DNA of 12,423 bases from JACMOY01 sp038322575 (GCA_038322575.1 JBBQGB010000082.1:1-12423); one strand, 5' to 3'; numbered from the stretch's first letter, positions 1 to 6,984 are shown. The notes: a model not told the origin generated them from the sequence alone. Numbers and translations: made by a program.

Positions 1-666
1 GCCCCGGCGTACGGCGGCCCGGTCGACGTCGAGCTGTGCACCCCCACCGGGGCCGCGCTGCTGGTGGGCATCGCGTCGGCGTACGGCCCGATGCCGCTGA
101 TGACGGTGGACGCCGTGGGGCTGGGCGCCGGCAGCCGGGTCCTGCCCGACCGCCTGGGTGCGCTGCGGCTGGTGCTGGGTGACGCAGCAGCGTCGAGCGC
201 CGGTGAGGCTGTCGTCCTGGAGACCAACGTCGACGATCTCGACCCGCGGGTGTGGCCGCACGTGCTCAGCCGGCTGATGGCCGCGGGGGCCTCCGACGCG
301 TGGCTGACCCCGATCCTGATGAAGAAGGGCCGCCCGGCGCACACGCTGCACGTGCTGTCACCAGCCGACCCGCGCGTGCTCGCCCGGCTGCGCTCGGTGG
401 TCTTCGCCGAGAGCAGCGCCATCGGGCTGCGTGAGCAGGTCGTCACCAAGACCGCCCTGCCGCGCACCGAGCGGGTCGTGGACGTCGGGGGCCGCCCGGT
501 GCGGGTCAAGCTGGCCCACGACGGCGGGCGCGTCGTCAACGCCCAGCCCGAGCACGACGACGTGGCGCGCGTCGCCGACGAGCTCGGGCTGCCGGTCAAG
601 GTGGTGCTGGCACGGGCGGTCGCCGCGGCTGGCAGCATGGTCGGCTCGCCCGACCCCCAGCGCTAG
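1..666 (+). CDS. larC: LarC, nickel-pincer cofactor nickel chelatase (3' part)
   Basis: This is the C-terminal 221 residues of LarC (DUF111 family), open from the first base, so the start lies outside the window. LarC inserts nickel, at the expense of CTP, into the bis-thiocarboxylated pyridinium mononucleotide, giving the nickel-pincer cofactor of lactate racemase LarA and related enzymes; it is cytoplasmic. Visible family signatures are CTPTGAAL near the fragment start, ETNVDDLDP (bases 220-246) and the block DAWLTP...MKKGRPAHTLHVL (about 294-356). Full proteins are about 400 residues, so roughly half is present. The frame is unbroken to TAG, unlike organisms where LarC is made by frameshifting, though the usual frameshift region may lie upstream. 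The UPF0016 gene follows after six bases, probably in the same transcript. larB, larE or larA are not in view. Family assignment is secure; the identity of the client enzyme is unknown. Confidence 0.92.
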   Translation, partial: APAYGGPVDVELCTPTGAALLVGIASAYGPMPLMTVDAVGLGAGSRVLPDRLGALRLVLGDAAASSAGEAVVLETNVDDLDPRVWPHVLSRLMAAGASDAWLTPILMKKGRPAHTLHVLSPADPRVLARLRSVVFAESSAIGLREQVVTKTALPRTERVVDVGGRPVRVKLAHDGGRVVNAQPEHDDVARVADELGLPVKVVLARAVAAAGSMVGSPDPQR

Positions 667-672
667 GACGTC

Positions 673-1287
673 ATGGACCTCGCTGTCGCCCTGACCGCAC
701 TGCTGCTCATCGTCCCCGTCGAGCTGCCCGACAAGACCTTCGTCGCCACCCTGGTGCTCGCCACCCGCTACCGGCCGCTGCTGGTGTGGATCGGCGTCGG
801 CCTGGCCTTCCTGGTGCAGACGCTCGTCGCGGTGACCGCCGGCGGGCTGATCGCCCGGCTGCCGCACCGCCCGGTGGTGGCCGTGGCCGCGCTGCTGTTC
901 CTGATCGGCGGGGTGGTGCTGCTGCGCGGGGCCGGCAAGGCGGACGCCGCCGAGGCCGAGACCGAGGCCGAGTTCGAACAGAAGGTCAAGCCCGCCACCG
1001 GCGTCCGCGCCGTCGCCGCGAGCTTCGGCATCCTGTTCCTGGCCGAGTGGGGCGACCTGTCGCAGCTGCTCACCGCCGGCATGGTGGTGCGCACCAAGGA
1101 CCCCGTGTCGGTCTTCGTCGGTGCGTGGGTGGGGCTGCTGCTGGTGTCGGCGCTGGGGGCCGTGCTCGGGCGGGCGCTGCTGAAGCGGATGCGGCTCTCG
1201 ACGATCCAGCGGGTCGGCGGCGGGGTCTGCCTGCTGCTCGCCGCGCTAAGCGGACTGCAGGCGCTGGGCGTGGACCTGCCCGTCTGA
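673..1287 (+). CDS. TMEM165/GDT1 (UPF0016) family cation transporter
   Basis: A 204-residue membrane protein of the UPF0016 family, whose characterised members export Mn2+ or exchange Ca2+/Mn2+ for protons. The family has two repeats, each with an E-x-G-D-[KR]-[TS] metal motif. Here the first reads ELPDKT (residues 17-22) and the second EWGDLS (125-130), so a proline replaces glycine in one and a leucine replaces the basic residue in the other. About six hydrophobic segments flank an acidic cytoplasmic linker (about 91-105, AEAETEAEFEQ), as is usual. The ATG at 673 is preceded by AGGA (665-668) overlapping the larC stop codon, implying co-transcription and close translational coupling with larC. 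Mn2+ export is the best guess by family; the altered motifs could mean a different ion. It converges on the glycosyltransferase gene across a gap holding a dispersed repeat. Confidence 0.88.
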   Translation: MDLAVALTALLLIVPVELPDKTFVATLVLATRYRPLLVWIGVGLAFLVQTLVAVTAGGLIARLPHRPVVAVAALLFLIGGVVLLRGAGKADAAEAETEAEFEQKVKPATGVRAVAASFGILFLAEWGDLSQLLTAGMVVRTKDPVSVFVGAWVGLLLVSALGAVLGRALLKRMRLSTIQRVGGGVCLLLAALSGLQALGVDLPV

Positions 1288-1310
1288 CCCCGGCTACGGC
1301 GTCCGGTCGC

Positions 1311-1392
1311 ACTGTGTGACGTCGCGGCCCGCTTCGCCAGGCGGCGCCGCCGCGTCAACCAGGCGCAGGCGTGGTTGACGTGATCACGTCGG
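1311..1392. repeat. Dispersed 82-bp repeat, copy A
   Basis: This segment aligns without gaps, in the same orientation, to 7745-7826, with about 58 of 82 bases identical by eye. The best-kept blocks are TGACGNNGCGGCCCGCT near the left end, GCGGCGCCGC in the middle (1341-1350) and TTGACGTGATCACGTCGG at the right end. It contains an inverted repeat, CGTCAACCA (1353-1361) and TGGTTGACG (1372-1380), and the perfect 14-bp palindrome GACGTGATCACGTC (1377-1390). It sits between convergent genes, and its right half encodes the last twelve residues of the minus-strand glycosyltransferase. The function is unknown; it may belong to a REP-like intergenic repeat family and could also act as a terminator here. 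Confidence 0.6.
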
Positions 1393-2605
1393 GGGCCGGG
1401 CCCCGGGGGTGGAGGCGGGCGAGCAGCACCAGGGCCAGCAGCGCCCCCACCGTGTCGGCGTTCTGGATCGCGCGGCCGAAGACGCGGACCGGGTAGTCGT
1501 CGGCCACCCAGGTGATGCCCCACCACGGCAGCCGGCACAGGAACCAGGCGGTGACGACGCCCGCACCCACGAGGCGACGCCGCGACCGGCCGTCGCCGAC
1601 CAGCGCGGCGATCACCACGACCATCCAGGCGAAGTGGTGGATCCACGAGACCGGGGAGCACAGCAGCGCCACCAGGCCCATCGCCGCGACCTCACCCACC
1701 CGGTCGCCGGCCAGGTGCGCGCGGCGGGCCACCTGCAGCCCGAAGACGCCGACGAGCAGCGCCAGCACCAGCCACAGCACCGTGCCGCCGGTGCCGCCCG
1801 GGCCGAGGCGCAGCAGGAACCCGCGGATCGACTGGTTGGACGTGCCCATGTTCGGGCCGAGGCGGGTGGGGTCGGTGAGCGCGCCGCCCCAGAAGGCCAG
1901 CGAGTCCTCGGGCAGCACCAGGAACGAGCCGAGCGTCACCGCGACCGCCGCCGCGACGACGGTGACGGCGGTGCGCCACTGCCGCGACCACGCCAGGTGC
2001 AGCACGAACACCCCGGGCGTCAGCTTGACGGCGGTGGCCAGGCCGATCAGGGTGCCGCGGGCCCAGCGGGTGCGGGCCAGCGCGAGGTCGGCGACGCACG
2101 CCAGCACGATGAACGCGTTGACCTGCCCGAACCGGACGCCGTCGGCCACCGGGTGCAGCCACAGCATCGGCGCGCACACCACCGCACCGGCCAGCCAGCG
2201 CAGCGACCCGGCCCGCGCCAGCAGCCGCCGGAAGGCGATCAGCACCGTCGCGTACGTCGCCGCCACCTGCAGCACGGTCCACAGCCACCCGACCGCGGCG
2301 AACGGGAGCGCGGCCAGCGGCAGCGCCAGCAGGGCGGCGAACGGCGGGTAGGTGAACGGCAGCAGCTGCGGCGGCTCGGTCATCTGGTCGTAGATCGGCC
2401 GCCCGTAGACCACCGACCGGCCCGCCTCGCGGTAGACCTCGACGTCGACCTGCCATTGGTCGCCCGGCCAGGTCACCAGGTAGTGCCAGGCCACCGGCAG
2501 CTCGGCCAGGGCCAGCACGAGCACGACGAGCAGCACCTGGATGGCGGGCCGCACCGCCCGGCGTCCGGGCCGGGTCACCACCACGTCCCTCACCGCCTGC
2601 GCCAC
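1355..2605 (-). CDS. GT87/DUF2029-type polyprenyl-phosphate-sugar-dependent glycosyltransferase
   Basis: A multi-spanning GT-C membrane protein of about 416 residues, resembling the DUF2029/GT87 mannosyltransferases of actinobacteria (PimE-like), which transfer mannose from polyprenyl-phosphomannose to envelope glycolipids or glycans on the outer face of the membrane. After the first TM segment (about 21-40) the external loop reads VDVEVYREAG (53-62), and its Asp is the likely catalytic base. FTYPPFAALLALPL (84-97) is typical of the family, as are the following alternating hydrophobic stretches, GQVN and AVKLTPGVF. I chose GTG at 2605 because a -10-like CACACT lies exactly six bases upstream; the frame stays open to 2728 but that would run into the divergent gene. 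The last twelve residues are encoded by a dispersed repeat. Substrate and acceptor are inferred only from family. Confidence 0.82.
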   Translation of the reverse strand: MAQAVRDVVVTRPGRRAVRPAIQVLLVVLVLALAELPVAWHYLVTWPGDQWQVDVEVYREAGRSVVYGRPIYDQMTEPPQLLPFTYPPFAALLALPLAALPFAAVGWLWTVLQVAATYATVLIAFRRLLARAGSLRWLAGAVVCAPMLWLHPVADGVRFGQVNAFIVLACVADLALARTRWARGTLIGLATAVKLTPGVFVLHLAWSRQWRTAVTVVAAAVAVTLGSFLVLPEDSLAFWGGALTDPTRLGPNMGTSNQSIRGFLLRLGPGGTGGTVLWLVLALLVGVFGLQVARRAHLAGDRVGEVAAMGLVALLCSPVSWIHHFAWMVVVIAALVGDGRSRRRLVGAGVVTAWFLCRLPWWGITWVADDYPVRVFGRAIQNADTVGALLALVLLARLHPRGPAPDVITSTTPAPG

Positions 2606-2611
2606 GCCCCC

Positions 2612-2617
2612 AGTGTG
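2612..2617 (-). promoter_or_regulatory. -10 element of leaderless promoter for the GT87 gene
   Basis: On the minus strand CACACT is followed by six bases (GGGGGC) and then GTG at 2605. This spacing puts the transcription start at or within a base of the start codon, as in actinobacterial leaderless genes. It lies back to back with the plus-strand -10 at 2632-2637. No convincing -35 is visible. Confidence 0.5.
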
Positions 2618-2631
2618 ACCGACCGCCCCCG

Positions 2632-2637
2632 TAGCCT
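2632..2637 (+). promoter_or_regulatory. -10 element of leaderless promoter for the phosphatase-fold membrane protein
   Basis: TAGCCT (TANNNT-type) is followed by six bases and GTG at 2644, the spacing expected when transcription begins at the start codon. This favours GTG 2644 over the in-frame GTG at 2638. No good -35 is visible. Confidence 0.55.
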
Positions 2638-2643
2638 GTGCCG

Positions 2644-4716
2644 GTGCCGCGCCCCCTGCTGATCCTGCTGCTGGCGGTGGCGGCGCTGGCCGGCCTGGCC
2701 CCGGGCGCTGCGGCCGCCGGGCCCGCACCGTCGCCGGTCGTCGTCATCGGGGTCGCCGGGGTCCGCTGGTCGGACGTCGACGCCGGGCGGACGCCGGCCC
2801 TGGCCGCACTCGCCGCCGAGGGGGCGATCGGGGCGGTGGCCGTACGCAGCGTGCGCACCACGACCTGCCCGGTGGACGGCTGGCTCACGCTGTCGGCCGG
2901 ACGCCGGGCCGCCGGGGCCCGCACGCCCAGCGCCCCCGAGCCGGGCAACGCCCCGTGCAGCCCGCTGCCGACGTCCGGCGCCACCGGCCCGGTTCCCGGT
3001 TGGGCCGGCTACGTCGCCGCGGCGCGGGCCGAGAGCTACGGCGCCACCCCGGGTCTGCTCGGCGACGCCCTCGCCCGCGCCGGCGTCTGCGCGAGCGCCG
3101 ACGGCCCCGGCGCGGCCATCGCCCTGGCTCGCGCCGACGGCACCCCGCCGCTGAGCGGCAGCGACTGCCCGCTGACCGTGGTCGACGCCGGAGCGGTGCG
3201 CGACCCCGCCGACCGGCCGCTCGGCGACACCGGGCCGACCCCGGCTGCCCGGGCCACCCAGGTGGCGGCCGTCGACGCGCGGGTCGGGTCCGCACTCGCG
3301 GCGGCCCCGGCGTCCGCCCGGGTGATCGTGGTCTCGCTCGCGGACTCCGGCCGCACCCCCCACCTGCAGCTGCTGGCCGCCCGCGGGCCCGGCTTCGGCC
3401 CCGGCTGGGTGCGGTCGTCGTCCACCCGCCAGGCCGCGCTGGTGCAGCTGACCGACCTGACGCCGACCGTGCTGCGGCTGCTCGACCTGCCCGAACCGAC
3501 CGCCCTCGTGGGGTCGCCGGTGCGCTCGCTGCCGGGGCCGGCGTCCGCGGGCGCCCGGCTCGAGAAGGTGCTCGACCTCGACCTGGCCGCGCGCTCGGTG
3601 GCCGCGCTGGTGCCGACGTTCTTCACCGGCCTGGTCGCCGCCCAGCTGCTGCTGTACGGCGGGGCCGCCGTCGCGCTGCGGCGCCGCTGGGCGTCCGGGC
3701 TCGCCCGCGACCGCGTGCTGACGCTGGTGCGGCGGGTGGCGCTGGTCTTCGCGGCCGTGCCGGTATCGACCTACCTCGCCAACACCGTGCCGTGGTGGCG
3801 CTCCGACCACCGGCTGCTGACGATCACGCTGGTCGTCGCAGCGTACGTCGCAGCCGTCTCGCTGGTGGCCCAGCTCGGCCCCTGGCGCCGACGCCCGCTC
3901 GGTGCATTTGGCGCCGTCGCGGGTCTGACCTCGCTGATCCTGGCCGCCGACGTGGTGACCGGCTCGAGGCTGCAGATCTCGAGCCTGATGGGCCTGCAGC
4001 CGGTGGTGGCCGGGCGGTTCTACGGCTTCTCGAACGTCACGTTCGCGCTGTTCGCCACCGGCGCGCTGCTGCTCGCCGTCGCCGTCGCCGACCCGCTCGT
4101 GGCCGCCGGACGCCGGCTCGTGGCCGCGGGGTGCGTCGCGGCGATCGGTGTGGTCGCCACGCTGCTGGACGTCGCGCCCGCGTGGGGCAGCGACTTCGGC
4201 GGCCCGCTGGCGCTGGTGCCGGCGTTCGCCGTCCTGACCCTGCTGGTGCTGGGGGTGCGCCTGTCGGTGGCCAAGGCGCTGGTGATCGGCGCCGCGACCG
4301 TGGCCCTGCTGACCGCCGTGTCGTTCGCCGACTGGCTGCGGCCGGCCGACGAGCGCACCCACCTGGGGCGGTTCGTGCAGTCGGCGATCGACGGCGGCGC
4401 GTGGCAGGTGGTGGCCCGCAAGGCCGAGCAGAACCTCACGATCCTGTTCAGCAGCGTGCTGTCGGTGCTGATCCCGGTCGGCGCGCTGTTCGTGGCCCTG
4501 GTGCTGATGCGGCCCTCGTCGTGGGGCGCGCGCGCCCTCGCGCTCGCCTACGACCGCAGCCCCACCCTGCGCCGGGGCCTGGCCTGCCTGCTCGTGCTGC
4601 TCGGCATCGGCTTCGCCGTCAACGACTCGGGGACGGCGATCCCCGCCATCGGGGCGATGCTGGCCATCCCGCTGGTGATCGCCGCCAGCATGCGGGCCCT
4701 GCAGGACGACGACTGA
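2644..4716 (+). CDS. Exported alkaline-phosphatase-fold domain fused to a multi-TM domain
   Basis: About 690 residues. A signal peptide or anchor (PRPLLILLLAVAALAG, then AAAAG) is followed by an extracytoplasmic domain to about residue 310 with the outline of the alkaline phosphatase superfamily: a first beta strand VVVIGVAGVRW (32-42), TPALAALAAEGAIG (50-63), TTTCPVDGWLTLSAG (72-86), and the closing signature VQLTDLTPTVLRLLDLP (about 266-282). The strand that normally ends in a metal-binding Asp reads GVAG, so one or more metal ligands may be missing. From about 318 there are some ten or eleven TM segments with the motifs GRFYGFSN (about 457-464), GSDFGG (about 515) and NDSGTAIPA (about 660). 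I recall similar uncharacterised proteins in other actinobacteria. The divergent glycosyltransferase suggests an envelope role. The reaction is unknown; it may be a pseudoenzyme. An alternative start is GTG 2638. Confidence 0.8.
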   Translation: MPRPLLILLLAVAALAGLAPGAAAAGPAPSPVVVIGVAGVRWSDVDAGRTPALAALAAEGAIGAVAVRSVRTTTCPVDGWLTLSAGRRAAGARTPSAPEPGNAPCSPLPTSGATGPVPGWAGYVAAARAESYGATPGLLGDALARAGVCASADGPGAAIALARADGTPPLSGSDCPLTVVDAGAVRDPADRPLGDTGPTPAARATQVAAVDARVGSALAAAPASARVIVVSLADSGRTPHLQLLAARGPGFGPGWVRSSSTRQAALVQLTDLTPTVLRLLDLPEPTALVGSPVRSLPGPASAGARLEKVLDLDLAARSVAALVPTFFTGLVAAQLLLYGGAAVALRRRWASGLARDRVLTLVRRVALVFAAVPVSTYLANTVPWWRSDHRLLTITLVVAAYVAAVSLVAQLGPWRRRPLGAFGAVAGLTSLILAADVVTGSRLQISSLMGLQPVVAGRFYGFSNVTFALFATGALLLAVAVADPLVAAGRRLVAAGCVAAIGVVATLLDVAPAWGSDFGGPLALVPAFAVLTLLVLGVRLSVAKALVIGAATVALLTAVSFADWLRPADERTHLGRFVQSAIDGGAWQVVARKAEQNLTILFSSVLSVLIPVGALFVALVLMRPSSWGARALALAYDRSPTLRRGLACLLVLLGIGFAVNDSGTAIPAIGAMLAIPLVIAASMRALQDDD

Positions 4717-4724
4717 GCCGGCCC

Positions 4725-4792
4725 CTCACCGAGATGCCACGAACCGGTCACCCGCGGGACGTTCGGTGCCCCGTTCGTGGTGTCTCGGCGAG
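4725..4792. terminator. Long hairpin between convergent genes (bidirectional terminator or palindromic repeat)
   Basis: Arms 4725-4752 and 4765-4792 (28 bases each) pair with 23 Watson-Crick pairs, two G-U pairs and three mismatches around a 12-base loop (4753-4764). The core CCACGAAC/GTTCGTGG is perfect. It lies eight bases after one stop codon and fourteen beyond the other gene's stop, so it could end transcription from both sides. There is no U-tract. Its length exceeds that of most actinobacterial terminators, so a palindromic extragenic repeat is an alternative. Confidence 0.65.
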
Positions 4793-4806
4793 CCCCCGGC
4801 GTCGGG

Positions 4807-5292
4807 TCAGTCGTCCAGGGACGTCGGACCCGCGGACCGTCGGCGCTTGGCCAGCGTCAACGCGGCGACGGCGACCGCGGCTCCGACCGCGGCACCCGCG
4901 CCCGTCGAGGTGCTCACGTGACCGAGGGCGCGGACGGTGCCGATGACCAGCAGGACGAGCAGAGCGAGGTAGGGCAGCAGCCGGGCCCGCAGGACGTGCT
5001 GGCGTGAGGAGGCGTCGACGCCGAGTCTGAGGGCGTACAGGACCGTCGTCCACGAGACCGCGCCGGCGAGCAGGAACACGGCGAGGGCGTACGGCACCGC
5101 GTCCCGGCCGCCTACCCAGACCATGACCGTCGCCGCCAGCAGCATCAGCCAGATGGCCAGCTGCAGCCCGACCGCCGAGGCCTCGTTCCACACATCGCGC
5201 TGGCGCTCCTCGGCGTAGAAGGGGTTGCCCAGGTCGCCGACCGCGCGCGCCGAGCGCATCAGCCAGCTGGTGTCCTCGTGCGTGCGACTCAT
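4807..5292 (-). CDS. Four-TM membrane protein co-translated with XRE regulator
   Basis: A 161-residue protein with no family I can name. A soluble N-terminal part (about 1-45, with NPFYAEERQRDVWNEASA) is followed by four hydrophobic segments, about 44-62 (LQLAIWLMLLAATVMVWVG), 66-88, 106-125 and 131-147, and a basic C-terminus (LAKRRRSAG). The charge pattern suggests the N-terminal and C-terminal ends face the cytoplasm. The ATG at 5292 overlaps the stop of the upstream XRE gene as ATGA, and GAGGA (5297-5301) lies four bases before it, so the two are translated together. Small XRE-regulator plus integral-membrane-protein pairs of this kind are common in Gram-positive bacteria, often with DUF2178-like proteins; this one is only architecturally similar. 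A sensing or envelope-stress role is guesswork. Confidence 0.8.
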   Translation of the reverse strand: MSRTHEDTSWLMRSARAVGDLGNPFYAEERQRDVWNEASAVGLQLAIWLMLLAATVMVWVGGRDAVPYALAVFLLAGAVSWTTVLYALRLGVDASSRQHVLRARLLPYLALLVLLVIGTVRALGHVSTSTGAGAAVGAAVAVAALTLAKRRRSAGPTSLDD

Positions 5293-5558
5293 GTCGTCCT
5301 CGTCTCGTCGGGGGTGAGTTCGGGGGTGGTGCCGTCGGGGGTGTCGTCGGGCGCGAACAGGGCCGCGACGCTCGTGCCCAGCACGCGCGCGACGTCCAGG
5401 GCCAGGAAGACCGAGGGGGCGTAGTCGCCGGCCTCGACCGCGACGATCGTCTGGCGGGCCACGCCGACCCGGTCGGCCAACTCGGCCTGGGTCAGCCCGG
5501 CCCGTCGACGGGCTGCCCGCACGACGTTGGTGCGCCCGCTCGCCGACGTCCGTCCCAT
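5289..5558 (-). CDS. Small XRE-family (YozG-like) transcriptional regulator
   Basis: An 89-residue DNA-binding protein, essentially one helix-turn-helix domain: RAARRRAGLTQAELADRVGVARQTIVAVEAGDYAPSVFLALDVARVLG spans about residues 14-61 and matches the compact Cro/CI-like regulators typified by B. subtilis YozG, including the Q-T-I recognition helix and the E-x-G-x-Y-x-P-S turn. The tail (about 70-89) is Asp/Thr/Pro-rich and probably disordered. I chose ATG 5558 because a full promoter, TTGACA-N18-GACACT, ends six bases before it; an upstream in-frame start would lie inside the promoter. A palindrome within the promoter is a likely self-operator. Its stop overlaps the start of the membrane protein gene (ATGA), making a two-gene operon. 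The promoter lies partly inside the 3' end of the upstream glycosyltransferase gene. Confidence 0.88.
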   Translation of the reverse strand: MGRTSASGRTNVVRAARRRAGLTQAELADRVGVARQTIVAVEAGDYAPSVFLALDVARVLGTSVAALFAPDDTPDGTTPELTPDETRTT

Positions 5559-5564
5559 GCGCCC

Positions 5565-5594
5565 AGTGTCAGGTCTACCTGACTTCTGTGTCAA
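5565..5594 (-). promoter_or_regulatory. Promoter of the XRE/membrane-protein operon
   Basis: On the minus strand a perfect TTGACA (5589-5594) is followed by an 18-base spacer and GACACT (5565-5570); six further bases lead to the ATG at 5558, so the transcript is probably leaderless. The -35 and part of the spacer lie inside the last codons of the upstream gene. Confidence 0.65.
5568..5583. promoter_or_regulatory. Palindromic operator, probably for the XRE regulator
   Basis: GTCAGGT and ACCTGAC are perfect 7-bp inverted arms around a two-base centre. The palindrome fills most of the spacer between the -35 and -10 boxes and covers part of the -10, where a bound repressor would block RNA polymerase. 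Its size fits a Cro/CI-type dimer. Autoregulation is inferred from position. Confidence 0.6.
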
Positions 5595-6984
5595 GTAGCC
5601 TGGACACCGGCCGTCGAGCGAGCACGACCAGCCACAGCAGCAGGGCGATCGCGAGCCACGGCGCGACCTCGCGCCGGTAGCCGAGGGTCAGGTCGTGCAC
5701 CCGCGGGCTCATCCCGGCCACCCGACCCGGGACGTAGGCCAGGGCCAGGACGACGAGCCGCACCAGCAGCAGCACGTCCAGCCCCGCGGTGGCCAGCGCG
5801 AGTGGCGCCCACGGGAGCGCGTCGTACCAGGGCAGCGAGTACGGCGCGGCCAGGACGTACGCGCCACCGAGGATCACCGCGGCCCGAGCGGCGTCCGCGG
5901 TGACGTCCGAGCCGGCCGGCCGACGTCCGACCGCGCGGGCCAGCAGCAGCACCAGGACGACCGCCACCATCGGCCAGACCAGCAGCACCAGCCCGCGCGC
6001 GGCGTACGCGTCGACGAGCAGCCGCCACGGCGTCGCCAGCGAGACGAACCGGCGGGCCTGACCTAGCTGGTCGAACGCGTGCGGGCCGGCGACGACGTAC
6101 GACGGCACCAGCACCACCGCGGCCCCCGCCAGCCCCAGCAGCAGCGGCCGCCAGCCAGACCTGTTGCGCCACAACGCGTACACGATGGCCGGAGCCAACA
6201 GCCCGAAGGTGAGCTTCACCCCGACCGATGCGCCGAGCAGCACCCCGGCGAGCAGCGGCCGCCGGCGCAGCAGCACCAGCGCGCCCAGCCCCAGCGCGGC
6301 GGCGAGCACGTCGACGTGCGCGCCGACGACCAGCAGGCCGAGCAGCACCGGGTTGAGCAGCCACAGCCAGGCGCCCCGCGACCGCCCGCGTCGGCGCAGC
6401 AGCACCCACACCGCGAGCCACGAGGCGAGGCAGACCAGCTGCCACAGCCAGACCGTGAGCCGCAGGCTGTCGCCGCCCACGAGGCTGGTCAGGGCCTGGA
6501 CGCCGGTCGCCACCGGGCCGTACACGCTCGGTGTGCGGGTCCACGGGTCCTCGACGGCACTGGTCACCGGGTCGAGCCCACCGGCCCACGAGACCGGCGG
6601 CACGACGTACGGGTCACCGCCCTGCACCGCGATCCGTCCGTACGCCGCATAGCTGAGGTGGTCGGCCGAACCGAGCGGCGGGACCAGCACCGCAGCTGCC
6701 GCAACGCATCCAGCGGCGACCAGCCACGAGCGCGGCACGACCGCACCCCGGTGCGCTGCCCACAACCCGAGTGCCACAGCGGTTCCACCGGCCAGGTACG
6801 CGACGACGAGCAGCACCGTGACGAGTCCGGACGACGCGCCCACCCCGAGCGCGTACGGCGGCAGGGCGGTGGCCGGGCCCAGCGACGGCGACGCGGCGGA
6901 CGGGCCCAGCGCCGACGTCCCGATCAGCAGCGCCGCCGAGAGCAGCGCGAGCACGCCCGCAACCCGTTGCAGCGCAACGCTCAT
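5575..6984 (-). CDS. MptA/MptB-like polyprenyl-phosphomannose-dependent mannosyltransferase
   Basis: A 469-residue GT-C membrane protein. The family (MptA/MptB of mycobacteria and corynebacteria) adds alpha-1,6-mannose from polyprenyl-phosphomannose to the lipomannan core on the outer membrane face. The first external loop holds GSADHLSYAAYGRIAVQGGD (about 105-124), whose Asp108 is the likely catalytic residue, followed by a conserved DPWTRTPSVYGPVATGVQAL stretch (about 146-165). A dozen or so hydrophobic segments follow, with GASVGVKLTFGLL resembling the GT-C helix motif. ATG 6984 is used because it overlaps the GT2 stop (ATGA); no clear ribosome site is seen, so reinitiation is likely. Its last codons contain the -35 box of the XRE promoter. 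Hexose donor and acceptor are inferred from the family; in a non-mycolata host the glycan may differ. Confidence 0.82.
   Translation of the reverse strand: MSVALQRVAGVLALLSAALLIGTSALGPSAASPSLGPATALPPYALGVGASSGLVTVLLVVAYLAGGTAVALGLWAAHRGAVVPRSWLVAAGCVAAAAVLVPPLGSADHLSYAAYGRIAVQGGDPYVVPPVSWAGGLDPVTSAVEDPWTRTPSVYGPVATGVQALTSLVGGDSLRLTVWLWQLVCLASWLAVWVLLRRRGRSRGAWLWLLNPVLLGLLVVGAHVDVLAAALGLGALVLLRRRPLLAGVLLGASVGVKLTFGLLAPAIVYALWRNRSGWRPLLLGLAGAAVVLVPSYVVAGPHAFDQLGQARRFVSLATPWRLLVDAYAARGLVLLVWPMVAVVLVLLLARAVGRRPAGSDVTADAARAAVILGGAYVLAAPYSLPWYDALPWAPLALATAGLDVLLLVRLVVLALAYVPGRVAGMSPRVHDLTLGYRREVAPWLAIALLLWLVVLARRPVSRLLDTEVR

Noticed and set aside
768..1661. Long minus-strand open frame across the UPF0016 gene and the gap
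   Set aside because: Arg/Pro/Ala-rich translation without domain pattern; it is the complement of a recognised gene in very GC-rich DNA. The stretch over the repeat resembles that over 7760-7830 only because the DNA repeat is shared.
1409..2662. 417-codon plus-strand frame opposite the GT87 gene
   Set aside because: Composition is Gln/Arg/His-rich, no recognisable motif, and the opposite strand encodes a clear membrane glycosyltransferase.
2590..4362. 590-codon minus-strand frame opposite the phosphatase-fold gene
   Set aside because: Low-complexity Gly/Arg/Gln translation, a typical antisense artefact of high GC third positions.
2955..4946. 663-codon plus-strand frame in another phase of the same gene
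   Set aside because: Arg/Ala/Gly-rich with no hydrophobic segments; runs through the hairpin; shadow of the real frame.
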